DNA of 37,587 nt, from the NCBI GenBank assembly GCA_020638875.1, contig JACKHS010000029.1, forward strand, positions 1 to 37,587, read 5' to 3'. Under the pieces are notes generated by a model. That model was given only the letters and a program-made list of their open reading frames with translations, was not told the DNA's origin and did no database searches. The position numbers were made by a program, and so were the translations under genes. Shown in pieces: positions 25,727 to 34,295 of the stretch; within the stretch, counting starts at the first letter, position 1, and each line of letters opens with the position of its first letter. The stretch comes from Planctomycetota bacterium. Lineage in GTDB: Bacteria > Planctomycetota > UBA1135 > GCA-002686595.

Positions 25727-26844
25727 CGCCCTTCCCCCAGCGAAGCCACGAAGGCCAGGAACCCGGCGCGCTGCGCCTCGATCTGCTCCTCGGGACCGAC
25801 CATCTTCACGAACACGCTGACCGAGTCGCGGATCAGCGGCACGCCCAGCAGGCGGTAGTTGGCACCGCCGCCCTCGCCCATGCCCTTGTAGTCGCCGCGC
25901 ACGTCGAGCAGCGGCGCGTCCTCGCCGAGGATGCGCACCTTCGCCAGCTCGTCGAGGTCGGAGGTCACGAGGTCGGGCAGCCCCACCTCGCCGCGCCAGC
26001 GGTTCAGGTTGCCGAGCAGACCGCCCGCCTGACCGCCGAGCAGGATCACGTAGCACTGCGAGTCGCCGACGGTCAGGTTGACCGCGCGCATGCTCTTGGC
26101 CCCCACGTCGTTCCAGCCCGCCGGCACGTCGTACGTCAGCGGTCCGGCGCCGCCGCCCTGGCTCGGGGCGCTCGCGGGCGGCGCGTCGTCCATGTCGAGG
26201 CGCAGCGAGCCGCACAGGCCCTCGAAGCGCGCGCGCTCGGCCTCGAGCAGGTCCGCGGGGCCGGTCATCTTCATGAACAGCATCGCGTCGTCGTTCGCGA
26301 GGATCACGCCGAGCATGCGCCAGTTCTCGCGCGCCTGGCCGCCCATGCCCGTGTACGTCCCGGTGAAGTCGCAGTAGAGGCCCTCGGCGCCGAGCATCTC
26401 CAGCGACGGCAGCGCCATGACCTCGTCCATCGCGAGGTCGGGGAGCCCGAGCTGTCCGCGCCAGCGGTTGACGTTGCCGAGCAGACCGCCGGCCTGCCCC
26501 TCCAGGATGATGAGCGAGCAGTCCGCGTCCGCGTCGCCGGCCGGGCGCAGGCTCGCCAGGCGCATGCCGCCCGCTTCGAGCTCCTCCCAGCCCTTCGGGA
26601 CGTCCCAGCGCAGGTGCTTGCGCAGCGCGTCGCCGAGCGACTCGCCGCCGGGCTGCGGCGCGCTGGCCGGCCCCATCTGGCGTCCGAAGCGATCGCCCAT
26701 CGAGACGCCCGGGACGGCGCGGTCCGTCTCGTTCACGGTGCGCGTGTGCGTCACCTCGACGTGGTCGGGCGGCGCGCACGCGCCGAGCAGCAGCAGCGCA
26801 GCGACGCCGAGCGGGCCGAGGCGCGGGTAGAAGGTCTCACTCAT
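25723..26844 (-). CDS. Lipoprotein with a tandemly duplicated domain, coupled to resB-ccsA
   Basis: A 373-residue protein of unknown function. Basic/hydrophobic start and lipobox LGAC (C23) indicate a lipoprotein. Two related domains follow, about residues 80-214 and 238-369, joined by a Ser/Pro/Gly-rich linker. Both have a (W/Y)DVP-GW opening, a shared core GQAGGLLGN-(V/L)-NRWRG-x-x-GLPDL (117-136 and 271-291), then YxGMG and a VKM/MKM-x-GP segment near the end. I have seen the GG-N-x-RW pattern in lipoproteins of planctomycetes, unnamed. The gene is first in the resB-ccsA-folD run and its stop overlaps the resB start. An extracytoplasmic role beside haem handling is a reasonable guess, without direct evidence. 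There is no Shine-Dalgarno before the ATG. Confidence 0.85.
   Translation of the reverse strand: MSETFYPRLGPLGVAALLLLGACAPPDHVEVTHTRTVNETDRAVPGVSMGDRFGRQMGPASAPQPGGESLGDALRKHLRWDVPKGWEELEAGGMRLASLRPAGDADADCSLIILEGQAGGLLGNVNRWRGQLGLPDLAMDEVMALPSLEMLGAEGLYCDFTGTYTGMGGQARENWRMLGVILANDDAMLFMKMTGPADLLEAERARFEGLCGSLRLDMDDAPPASAPSQGGGAGPLTYDVPAGWNDVGAKSMRAVNLTVGDSQCYVILLGGQAGGLLGNLNRWRGEVGLPDLVTSDLDELAKVRILGEDAPLLDVRGDYKGMGEGGGANYRLLGVPLIRDSVSVFVKMVGPEEQIEAQRAGFLAFVASLGEGR
25738..26133 (-). repeat. Second copy of the duplicated lipoprotein domain
   Basis: Codons for residues about 238-369. It aligns with the copy at 26203-26607 over its whole length, and the closest stretch is the GGLLGN/NRWRG core. 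Divergence elsewhere shows an old duplication, not a recent DNA repeat. Confidence 0.8.
26203..26607 (-). repeat. First copy of the duplicated lipoprotein domain
   Basis: Codons for residues about 80-214. It shares the WDVP-GW opening, the GQAGGLLGN core and the MKMTGP segment with the second copy at 25738-26133. It differs in having extra Cys residues (DADCS, GLYCDF, EGLCGS), of which only the first has a counterpart (DSQCY) in copy two. Confidence 0.8.
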
Positions 26845-26868
26845 GTGCCTAAGGGGGGGAAAGGGGTG

Positions 26869-26883
26869 CGAGCCGAGGGCTCG
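26869..26883 (-). terminator. Small hairpin between the prenyl synthase and the lipoprotein gene
   Basis: CGAGCC and GGCTCG form a perfect six-base stem with a three-base loop, followed on the minus strand by CACCCCTTTCCC. The T-tract is poor. It may weakly separate the tatA-mobA-prenyl synthase unit from the lipoprotein-resB-ccsA unit. The 89-base gap has no better terminator and no clear promoter. Confidence 0.3.
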
Positions 26884-26933
26884 TTCCGTATGGGAGAGAG
26901 GCGCGGTGCGGACGAGAAATACCTCGGCGCGGA

Positions 26934-27920
26934 TCACCACTTGCGTTCGAGCACGAACTCGCCGAGCTCCTCGAGGCTGCGCCGCGCCGCCGTGTCCGGC
27001 AACGCGCTCAGCCGCGCGAGCGCCTGCTCGACGAGCGCCTGGGCGCGCGCCAACGCGTGGTCGACGCCCGGCTGCAGGTCGCACACCGAGCGCAGGCGCC
27101 CGAGGCGGTCCTGCAGGTCGGGCAGGGTGTAGGCGTCGCGGATGGCCGCGCGCGTCGCGGTGTCCGCGTGGGCATACGTGCGCAGCACCGGCAAGGTCAC
27201 CTTGCCGTCGTCCACGTCGTTGCCCACGCTCTTGCCGACGACCGCCTCGTCCCCGCAGAGGTCGAGGCAGTCGTCGATGATCTGGAACGCCAGGCCGATC
27301 TCCCAGCCGAAGGCGCGCATCGCGTCGCCGCGCGCCGCGTCCCCGTCGGGGTACCGCGCGCCCAGCTCGCACGCCGCGCTGTAGAGCGTCGCGGTCTTCG
27401 CCCCGGCGATCGCCTCGTAGCGCTCCTGGCGCATCTCGAAGTCGTAGCGCCGCGAGGCCTGGTCGATCTCGCCGACGCACAGCCGGTGCGTGGTCTCGGC
27501 CAGCAGGCGGCTCGCGAGCCGCGACGAGAGCCGCGTCGACAGCCCGAACGCCCGCGCGTAGAGGAAGTCCCCCAGCAGCACGGCGATCTGGTTGTCCCAG
27601 CGCTCGTTCACGCACGCCACGCGGCGCCGCACCTTGGCCCCGTCGAGCACGTCGTCGTGCACCAGCGTCGCCAGGTGGATCATCTCGACGATCGCGGCGA
27701 CCGTCGGGTGCTCGTCGGTGTACGCGTCGTGCGCGCGAGCGACCAGCAGCACGAGCGTGCCGCGCAGCTGCTTGCCGCGGAAGCGCCCGATGTGATCGGT
27801 CATGTCGCCGACCGCGGGGCTGTCCGCCGCCAACTCCGCGAGCAGGCGCTCGCGCATCGCCTCGAGTCCGTCGGTCACCGGCGCCACCAGCCGGCTGAGC
27901 TTCACCTCGGCCGAGCTCAT
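26934..27920 (-). CDS. trans-Polyprenyl diphosphate synthase (IspB/HepT-like)
   Basis: A 328-residue all-helical prenyltransferase that condenses isopentenyl diphosphate onto allylic diphosphates to make the long chain used for the quinone tail. The first Asp-rich motif is HDDVLDGAKVRRR (DD at 89-90) and the second is IIDDCLD (216-220), both with the spacing of this family. The small residues before the first motif (HLATLVHDD) suit a long-chain product, but chain length cannot be told. The ATG overlaps the mobA stop (ATGA). The neighbouring tatA, mobA and ccs genes support a respiratory-quinone role over general isoprenoid use. IspA-type short-chain synthase is the main alternative. Confidence 0.92.
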   Translation of the reverse strand: MSSAEVKLSRLVAPVTDGLEAMRERLLAELAADSPAVGDMTDHIGRFRGKQLRGTLVLLVARAHDAYTDEHPTVAAIVEMIHLATLVHDDVLDGAKVRRRVACVNERWDNQIAVLLGDFLYARAFGLSTRLSSRLASRLLAETTHRLCVGEIDQASRRYDFEMRQERYEAIAGAKTATLYSAACELGARYPDGDAARGDAMRAFGWEIGLAFQIIDDCLDLCGDEAVVGKSVGNDVDDGKVTLPVLRTYAHADTATRAAIRDAYTLPDLQDRLGRLRSVCDLQPGVDHALARAQALVEQALARLSALPDTAARRSLEELGEFVLERKW

Positions 27921-28603
27921 GCGCGCCCCTCCCGGTCCCAGCGGACCCGCTCCGCCGCGAGGTCCGCGGGCGTGTTCAGGTTCACGGCGCAGTCGCGCGC
28001 CGCCAGCGCCGCGTCGAGCTCGGCCTCCCCCAGCCGTCCCACGCGCAGCTCTTCGGTCACGAAGCCGGTCACCTTGAGGCGACCTGCGCGCAGCGCCGCG
28101 CGCATCGGCGCGAGACAACGCCGCGAGTACACCGCGCACAGCGGCTCGAGGCCGCGCGCGCTCTCGAACCAACACACGTCGAGGTCCGCTTCCTGCGCGC
28201 GGTCGAGCAGCGCGCGCAACAACGCCGGCTCGACGCGCGGCATGTCGCAGGCCACGACGAGCACGCGCTCGTGGCGCGCGCTCGCCAGCGCCGCCGCCAG
28301 CCCGGCCAACGGCCCCGCGTCCGGCGCTTCGTCGGCCACGGCGGCCACGCCGAGCTCGGCGTAGCGCGCGGGGTCGCCGCTGGCGAGCAGCACCTCGTCG
28401 CAGGCCGCGCCGACGGCGTCGAGCGCGCGGCGCAGCAGGCTCGCGCCGGCCAGCTCCAGGCGCGCCTTGTCGCGCCCCATGCGGCGGCTCGCGCCGCCGC
28501 ACAGCACGACCCCCGTCACGGGAGCCAGGCGGTGCGGGCGCTCGGTGCGCGCGGCGGGCTCGGCCACGGCGAGGGTCTCGGGGTGGCAGGAGCTCGGGCT
28601 CAC
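27917..28603 (-). CDS. mobA: Molybdenum cofactor guanylyltransferase MobA
   Basis: A nucleotidyltransferase of about 200-228 residues. The GTP-binding signature VVLCGGASRRMGRDKARLEL opens the domain, DEAPDAGPLAGLAAAL and VVACDMPRVEP (metal-binding Asp) follow, and CAVNLNTPADL is near the end, as in MobA. MobA links GMP to molybdopterin to form the MGD cofactor of many exported oxidoreductases. I chose the GTG at 28601-28603, which shares GTGA with the tatA stop and adds 28 unconserved residues. The GTG at 28517-28519, directly before the signature, is an equally reasonable start (200 residues). Coupling to tatA makes sense because MGD enzymes are classic Tat substrates. Confidence 0.88.
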   Translation of the reverse strand: MSPSSCHPETLAVAEPAARTERPHRLAPVTGVVLCGGASRRMGRDKARLELAGASLLRRALDAVGAACDEVLLASGDPARYAELGVAAVADEAPDAGPLAGLAAALASARHERVLVVACDMPRVEPALLRALLDRAQEADLDVCWFESARGLEPLCAVYSRRCLAPMRAALRAGRLKVTGFVTEELRVGRLGEAELDAALAARDCAVNLNTPADLAAERVRWDREGRA

Positions 28604-28812
28604 TTGTGTTCCGGCTCGTCGGGCTGCTCGCTCGCGCCCTGCCCGAGCTGATCGAGCTTCTCGTTCTCCTCGGACAGGCCTTTCTTGAACTGCGTCACGC
28701 TGGAGCCCATCGCGCGCGCCAGCTCGGGCAGCTTCTTGGCGCCGAAGAGCACCACGACGACGAGGAGGATCAGCCCCCACTCCGGGAGGCCGGGAATCGC
28801 TACGAACAACAT
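28600..28812 (-). CDS. tatA: Twin-arginine translocase subunit TatA/E
   Basis: A 70-residue protein with the TatA plan: a single N-terminal helix (about 4-23, PEWGLILLVVVVLFG), the hinge FGAKKLPELARAMGSS, an amphipathic helix with QFKKGLSEE, and a short acidic tail. TatA oligomers form the pore through which folded proteins with RR signal peptides leave the cytoplasm. The conserved FG and the KKLPEL motif are intact. tatB and tatC are not in the window. Its TGA overlaps the mobA GTG, making tatA the first gene of a tatA-mobA-prenyl synthase unit. Confidence 0.92.
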   Translation of the reverse strand: MLFVAIPGLPEWGLILLVVVVLFGAKKLPELARAMGSSVTQFKKGLSEENEKLDQLGQGASEQPDEPEHK

Positions 28813-28928
28813 GGGTCGACCTCGCGAGGGAGCGCGGCGCGGCGCGCTCCGGTAGGACGGAGGAAGATGGACCCCACGAGACGGCGCGCGTCCGCGCCTC
28901 CAGCGGGCCCACTGGGAAATCGGGCAAC

Positions 28929-28934
28929 ATTCTA
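28929..28934 (-). promoter_or_regulatory. Possible -10 element upstream of tatA
   Basis: TAGAAT on the minus strand matches the -10 consensus at five of six positions and lies in a locally AT-richer patch about 117 bases before the tatA start. No -35 of quality is found at 16-18 bases. The 225 bases between the methyltransferase stop (29038) and tatA hold no other recognisable element apart from a short palindrome near 28979-28991. Confidence 0.3.
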
Positions 28935-29037
28935 AGCCATGCGCTACGCCGCTCGACGAGACGCGCGAGCCCTTTTTGCCAAGCCTTGGCGCGCGCGCAT
29001 CGATACCCCCGCCTCCTGCGATGCCCGCAGCGGCGCG

Positions 29038-29887
29038 CTACGACGACGTCCGTAGCGAACCGACGCCGCCCGCCGGAGCCAGCGCCTGCGCGCGGCGCTC
29101 CAGCCGGCGCGCGGTGCGCAGGTCGAAGCCGGCCACGTGCGCCAAGGCCGCGGCCCCCGCGGCGGCCAGCGTGCCCTGGGCCTTCGCCCCCACGCGCGGC
29201 CCGGGAGCGACGTCCCAGCCCGCGGCCGCCAGCCCGGCGCGCACGGCCGTCGCGGCGCTGTAGGTGGCGAGCCGCGCGCCCGGCGCGGCGAGGGCGCGCA
29301 GCGCGCGGAAGACGTCCACGCTCCACAGCTCGCCCTCGCGCCGCGGCGAGAAGGGTCGTGGTAGATCGCGTCGAAGGGCGGCTCCCGGCGAGCTCGCCCA
29401 GGCTGGCGCGCGCGTCCCCAGCAGCAACCGCAGCGTGACGCCGGCCTCGACGGCGTGCGCCTGGCGCCGCCAGGCCGGCCGCGAGCGCCGCGTGCACGCG
29501 CGCGAGCGCGGGGCCCTGCGGCGTCGCGACCTGCAGCGCGAAGGCCGCCTCCAGCACCGCGCGCGAGCGCTCCAGCGTCACGAGCTCCAGCGCCGGCCGC
29601 CGGGCCGCGGGCAGCTCGTCGCGCGCCTCGAGCGTCGCGGCCAGGTTCCAGCCCAAGCCGGTGCCGACGTCGAGCACGCGCCAGGCGCGCGGCCGCTCCG
29701 CCGACGAGCGCTCCCCGTCCTCCAGCCAGCGCAGGGGGAACCCGCAACCCGCGACGTAGCGCTCGCGCGACTCGCGCCGCGCGCCGAACGACGAGTGGCA
29801 GGCCTCGCCGTGTTCGGGGTGCGCGAGCGTCAGGCTGCCGTCGTCGGTCGCGAGCGCGCGCCAGGCGCCGGCCTCGGGCTCAACCAC
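29038..29887 (-). pseudogene. MnmC/MnmD-like tRNA methyltransferase, frameshifted
   Basis: The reading frame is broken at least twice, but the parts join into one S-adenosylmethionine-dependent methyltransferase of the MnmC N-terminal type. That family completes the mnm5(s2)U34 wobble modification of tRNA. Pieces in order are HSSFGARRESRERYVAGCGF, VLDVGTGLGWNLAATLEAR (SAM-binding), LELVTLERSRAVLEAAF, FDAIYHDP then FSPRREGELWSVDVF (the DPFSP motif), and AATAVRAGLAAAGWDV. Adding one base to the G/C runs at 29353-29355 and 29416-29419 restores LLLGDARAS and YHDPFSP exactly, so these look like one-base losses in sequencing. A further break lies near 29465-29480. The GTG start at 29885-29887 lies inside the end of the kinase gene. 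If the indels are errors this is an ordinary gene of about 280 residues. Confidence 0.75.
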
Positions 29888-32800
29888 CCGCGCCCTCGCC
29901 GCGCTCGAGCTCCTCGAGCAAGCCGCTCAAGCCGCCGCGCCGCGCCGGCGTCTCGGCCTCGAGCGCGCGACGGCTCTCCTCCAGCAACTCGGCCGCCCGC
30001 TGCGCGCCGCCCGTGCGCGAGGCCGCGAGGCCCTCGAGCAGCAGCTCGCGCGCGCCCGGCGGCACGAGCTCGCGACGGCGCGCGAGCAGCGCGGCGGCGT
30101 CGGCCGGGCGCTCCTGGCGCAGCGCGAGCGCCGCGCTCAGCCAGAGCCAGCGCGGGTCCGAGCCCCAGCGCTCGCCGAGCTCGCTCAACCACACCGCCAG
30201 CGCCTCCGAGCGCCGGCCGCTGCCGCGCGCGCCGAGCAGCCAGCCGCTGCACAGCTCCTCGCACAGGCGCAGGTCGCCGCGCGCGTGCTCGAGCGCGGCC
30301 AGCGAGCGCTCGCGCTCCTCCTCGCCCAGCGCGCCGTCGTCGCGCAACGCGGTCTGCACGAGCTCCGGCGAGTAGAACTCGCGCAACAGGTCGCAGACGT
30401 GCGCGCTCGCGAGGTCGAAGCGGCGGTACTCCTGCGCGCGGTGCGCGTAGCGCTCCTCGGCGCGCGCGGACTCCCACACGACGATGCCCGACTCCGGCCC
30501 GACGCCGACCAGGCGCTCGCCGAAGCCGTCGAACTCGAGGTCGAGGGCCGCGCCGCGCAGGCCGACGAGCTCGAGCAGGCTCTCGCCCGACTCCAGGCTC
30601 CACAGGCGCACCTCGCCGTTGCTGCCGCCCGACGCGAGGCGCGTGCCGTCGGGGTGGAACGCCAGCGCTTGCGGCGCCGTGCGATGCCCGCGCAGCACGT
30701 GCAGCGCCTCGAGCGTCTCGGCGTCCCACAGGCGCACGCTCTGGTCCTTGCCCGCGGTCGCCACGCGCGTGCTCGTCGGGTCGAACGCGACGGCGGTCAG
30801 GGCGGCGCCGTGCGGGTTGCGCAGCGCGCGCTCGAAGCCGCCCGTCGCGGCGTCCCACAGGCGCAGGTCGCCGTCGCTGTCGATCGTCGCCACGAGCCGT
30901 CCGTCCGGCGAGAGGTCCGCGCCGCGCAACGGGCGCTGCACGCCGCCGCGCCGCGAGTCGTCGCCGAGGCGCGTCCAGCGCGCGCCGTCGACCTCGACCA
31001 CCCAGGCCTCGCGGCCCTGACCGGCGACGAGCAGCCGCGCGCCGTCCTCGCTGAAGCGCAGGAACAGCGGGCTGCGCTCGAGGTCGACGCGGCGCAGCAC
31101 CTCGACGCCATCCGCTGCGCGCACCACGCGCAGGCTGCGGTCGCCGAGGCCGAGCGCGAGCAGCTCGCCGTCGGGGCTCGCCTCGCACGACAGCACGAGC
31201 GCGCCCTTCGGCAGCGCGGCGCCGGGCGCGAGGTGCAGCTCCTCCGAGCGGTCGACGTCGAGGTCGACGCGCCGCGCGCGGCCCGAGAGCGTCGTCGCGT
31301 ACACGTGCCGGCCGTCGGCGTCGAAGTCCCCGGCGAGGAAGGAGTCCGTGGACGCGCACAGCGTCGTCGCCGCGTTCCAGCCCAGGTCCCACACGCGGAT
31401 CGAGCCGTCGGCCGACGCCGTCGCGACGCGCCGGCCGTCGGCGAGCGTCACGACCGCGTGCACCGCCGCGTCGTGTCCATGGAGCACCGAGCGCTGGCGG
31501 CCGCTGGTCAGCTCCCAGACGCGCACGGTCATGTCTTCGCCGGCGGAGACGACCAGGCCCTCGCGGTCGACGAGCGCGACGTCGTTCACCGCGCCGGTGT
31601 GCCCGTGCATCATCGCGACGAGCGCGCCGCTGCGCGCGTCCCACACGCCGAGGCTGCCGTCCTCCGACGCGCTCACGAGCCGCCCGCCGTCCTCGGTCAA
31701 CGCGATCGCGGTGATGCCGCCCAAGTGCGCGCCGGCGAGGCGCAGGCGCGTGGCGCCGGTCTCGAGCTCGAACAGCCCCACCGAGCCGTCCGAGGCGCCC
31801 ATCGCCGCCAGGCGGCCGTCGGGCGAGAGCGCCAGACACGTCGCCAGCGTGCGCTCCGCCCAGCCCGCGTCGCCCGCGCCGGCGCCGCTCGCGAAGCCGA
31901 AGCGCGTCAGCTCCTCGCCGCCCCACAGCGCGTGCACGCGGCCCACGCCCTGCCGCGACGCGGTCACCACGCGATCCCCCTCGGGCGTCACCGCCAACCC
32001 CACGATCGCCTGCGCGGCGGCGTCCGAGGTGCGGTAGCTGAGCACCGGCCCGGCGCGCTGGACGTTGTAGAGCTGCGCGAACGAGGTCGTCGGGTCGCTC
32101 AGCACGAGCATCTCGCCGGCCGGGTGGAAGGCGGCGCAGACCGCGCTCGCGTAGCGGCTGAAGTTGAAGGCGGTCATGCTCGCGACCGCCTCGAGCTCGC
32201 TCACCAGCGACAGGTCGTCGGCCTTCCACACGCGCGCCGGGAGGCCCAGCCCGTAGCTGACGAGCAGACGCCCGTCCGCGCTCGCCTCGAGCGTCGTCAC
32301 CGGCCGCTCCTGCACGAGCGGCGTGCCCACGCTCTGCTCGGTGGCGAGCCGCAGGTGACGCCACTCCCAGCCGCGCGAGGCCGGGCTGCACTCTTCGAGG
32401 TGCGCGCGCGCCTGGTCGACCTCCGCCAGCCGCAGCGAGTACGCGGCGGCGTTGACGTGCGAGCGGTAGGCGCCGGCGAGCGCGGCCTGTTCGCTCTGCC
32501 GCGCGCGTTCGGCGCTGTCGTTCGCGCGCTGCGTGGCGAGCTTCGCGCGCTCCTCCTCGGCCTGCGCGTTCTGCCGCTCGCGCTCGGCGCGCGCCGCCTC
32601 CAGGCGCAACTGCTGCTCGTTCTCGCGCAGCTCGGCGACCTTGGCGTTCAGGTCCTCCTGCGCCAGCTCGCGCGCCTTGACGGCGAGGTCGCTGCGGTCC
32701 TTCTCGCGCCGCAGCTTGTCGAAGTTCGCCTGCTGCTGCCACATGAACAGCAGCACGCTCGCGAGCGCGAAGCCGATCAGCGCGAACAGCGCGGCCGTGG

Positions 32801-34199
32801 TGGCGCGGTTGCGCGCCATCCACTTGCGCGTCTCGTAGAGCACGCCGGTCGTGTAGGCGCGCACGCCGCGGCCCTCGAGCCACGCGCGCAGCTCCTCGCC
32901 CAGGTCCATGACGTCGCCGTAGCGCTGCTCCGGCTCGCGTTCCATCGCCTTGGCGCAGATCGCGGCGAGCTCCTCGTCGACCTCCGGGTTGAGCTGACGC
33001 AGCGGCCACGGCGGGCCGCGGCGCACGGCCTCGAGGATCGTGTGCGCGGCGACCTTCTCGCCGAGCGGCTCGTAGGGCATGTGCCCCGAGAGCAGGTGGT
33101 AGAGCATCGCGCCGACGGCGTAGACGTCGGAGCACGGCCCGACCGCCCCGAGGTCGCCGCGCGCCTGCTCGGGCGCCATGTAGGCCGGCGTGCCGACGAC
33201 GTCGCCGTCGAGCGTGCGCAGCGCCGCGTCCCCGTCGCTGTCCGAGTCGCTGCGGTCGGTCACGACGCGCGCGCCCTCGAGCGCGTCGCGCAGGCCGCTC
33301 TTGCGCGGCGCGGCGCTCTCGCTGCCCATGACCTTCGCGAGGCCCCAGTCCATCACGAAGGCCTCGCCGAAGCGCCCCACCATGATGTTGGCCGGCTTCA
33401 GGTCGCGGTGGACCACGCCCTTCGAGTGCGCGTAGGCCATCGCCTCGCACACGCGGATCAGCACGCCGATCACGCGCCGCGCGGTCCAGCCGTCGCGCTC
33501 GAGGCGCGCGAGCTCGAAGACCTTGCGCAGGTCGAGCCCGTCGACGAGCTGCATCGTGAAGAAGATGCGTCCGCGCGCGTCGATGCCGATGTCGTGCACC
33601 GGCACGATGCCGGGGTGGTCGAGCTGACCGGTGATCTGCGCCTCCTCGAGGAAGCGCGAGAGCCGTCGCTCCGTGCGGCCTTCGCTGTCGTCCGAGCCGT
33701 CGTCGGCGCGGTCGGTCAGCACGACCTTCATCGCGAGCGTGCGGCGCAGCTCGGTGTCCCACACCTCGAGGATCGCGCCCATGCCGCCGCGCGCGATCTC
33801 GCGGCGCGGCTCGTAGCGGCCGCCCTCGCGGCCCTGCGTACCCAGGCGCTCGAGCACGCCGCTGCCGGAGCCGGAGGCCGCGCCCGAGCTCGAGCCGCCG
33901 CGGCGCGGCGCGTCGCCCGAGAGCGAGATGCCCGGGTCGAGCTCGTCGCCGTAGCGCGCGCGCAGGCGCGCCGAGAAGCTCGCCGCCGGCGCCAGCGCCT
34001 CGAGGATCGCGCTGATGCGCTCGTACTCCTCGCGCAGGCGATCGAGCTCCTCGGGCGGCACGCCGGCGCTCTTGCGCCACGCCGCCCAGTCGACCTCCTG
34101 GCCCAGCTCGAGGAGCCGCAGGTACTGGCAGAACGCCTCCACCGCCGCGCCGCAGGGCGGAGCGGGTCGAGCGGGGTCGTGCGAGGGCTCCGAGCTCAT
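29880..34199 (-). CDS. Membrane Ser/Thr protein kinase with C-terminal WD40 propeller
   Basis: A 1439-residue Hanks-type kinase. After a helical start and a Ser/Gly linker, the kinase domain (about 129-445) has the glycine loop IARGGMGAILEVWD, K158, HRDLKPAN (H264-N271), the DWG variant of DFG (284-286) and GTPAYMAPEQ. A single membrane helix follows (about 467-487), then a charged coiled coil (about 490-590) and, from about 630 to 1280, WD40 repeats such as ADGSIRVWDLGW and LRLWDAATGG. The C-terminal 170 residues are helical and TPR-like. The propeller would lie outside the cytoplasm. The same architecture is common in planctomycetes; ligand and targets are unknown. Gly-rich and acidic inserts in the kinase lobe (for instance DSDSDGDAA) are unusual. 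The ATG at 34199 is chosen over one 14 codons upstream. Its end overlaps the methyltransferase start by 8 bases. Confidence 0.92.
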   Translation of the reverse strand: MSSEPSHDPARPAPPCGAAVEAFCQYLRLLELGQEVDWAAWRKSAGVPPEELDRLREEYERISAILEALAPAASFSARLRARYGDELDPGISLSGDAPRRGGSSSGAASGSGSGVLERLGTQGREGGRYEPRREIARGGMGAILEVWDTELRRTLAMKVVLTDRADDGSDDSEGRTERRLSRFLEEAQITGQLDHPGIVPVHDIGIDARGRIFFTMQLVDGLDLRKVFELARLERDGWTARRVIGVLIRVCEAMAYAHSKGVVHRDLKPANIMVGRFGEAFVMDWGLAKVMGSESAAPRKSGLRDALEGARVVTDRSDSDSDGDAALRTLDGDVVGTPAYMAPEQARGDLGAVGPCSDVYAVGAMLYHLLSGHMPYEPLGEKVAAHTILEAVRRGPPWPLRQLNPEVDEELAAICAKAMEREPEQRYGDVMDLGEELRAWLEGRGVRAYTTGVLYETRKWMARNRATTAALFALIGFALASVLLFMWQQQANFDKLRREKDRSDLAVKARELAQEDLNAKVAELRENEQQLRLEAARAERERQNAQAEEERAKLATQRANDSAERARQSEQAALAGAYRSHVNAAAYSLRLAEVDQARAHLEECSPASRGWEWRHLRLATEQSVGTPLVQERPVTTLEASADGRLLVSYGLGLPARVWKADDLSLVSELEAVASMTAFNFSRYASAVCAAFHPAGEMLVLSDPTTSFAQLYNVQRAGPVLSYRTSDAAAQAIVGLAVTPEGDRVVTASRQGVGRVHALWGGEELTRFGFASGAGAGDAGWAERTLATCLALSPDGRLAAMGASDGSVGLFELETGATRLRLAGAHLGGITAIALTEDGGRLVSASEDGSLGVWDARSGALVAMMHGHTGAVNDVALVDREGLVVSAGEDMTVRVWELTSGRQRSVLHGHDAAVHAVVTLADGRRVATASADGSIRVWDLGWNAATTLCASTDSFLAGDFDADGRHVYATTLSGRARRVDLDVDRSEELHLAPGAALPKGALVLSCEASPDGELLALGLGDRSLRVVRAADGVEVLRRVDLERSPLFLRFSEDGARLLVAGQGREAWVVEVDGARWTRLGDDSRRGGVQRPLRGADLSPDGRLVATIDSDGDLRLWDAATGGFERALRNPHGAALTAVAFDPTSTRVATAGKDQSVRLWDAETLEALHVLRGHRTAPQALAFHPDGTRLASGGSNGEVRLWSLESGESLLELVGLRGAALDLEFDGFGERLVGVGPESGIVVWESARAEERYAHRAQEYRRFDLASAHVCDLLREFYSPELVQTALRDDGALGEEERERSLAALEHARGDLRLCEELCSGWLLGARGSGRRSEALAVWLSELGERWGSDPRWLWLSAALALRQERPADAAALLARRRELVPPGARELLLEGLAASRTGGAQRAAELLEESRRALEAETPARRGGLSGLLEELERGEGAGG

Positions 34200-34295
34200 C
34201 CTGCCGTGACGCCCGAGGGCGCAGGCCCGAGAGCGTAGCAAGGCCTGCGAGCGGCCCCCAGGCGGTACCCGCCCTTCACGCGCCGCGGCAGGCGG

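Noticed and set aside
28979..28991. Palindrome GCCAAGGCTTGGC as a terminator after the methyltransferase gene
   Set aside because: On the minus strand it is followed by A residues, not T, and on the plus strand the T-run comes before it.
29264..34238. Very long plus-strand open frames opposite the kinase gene
   Set aside because: They are antisense shadows caused by high GC, made mainly of Arg, Ala, His and Val, while the minus frame holds clear kinase and WD40 motifs.
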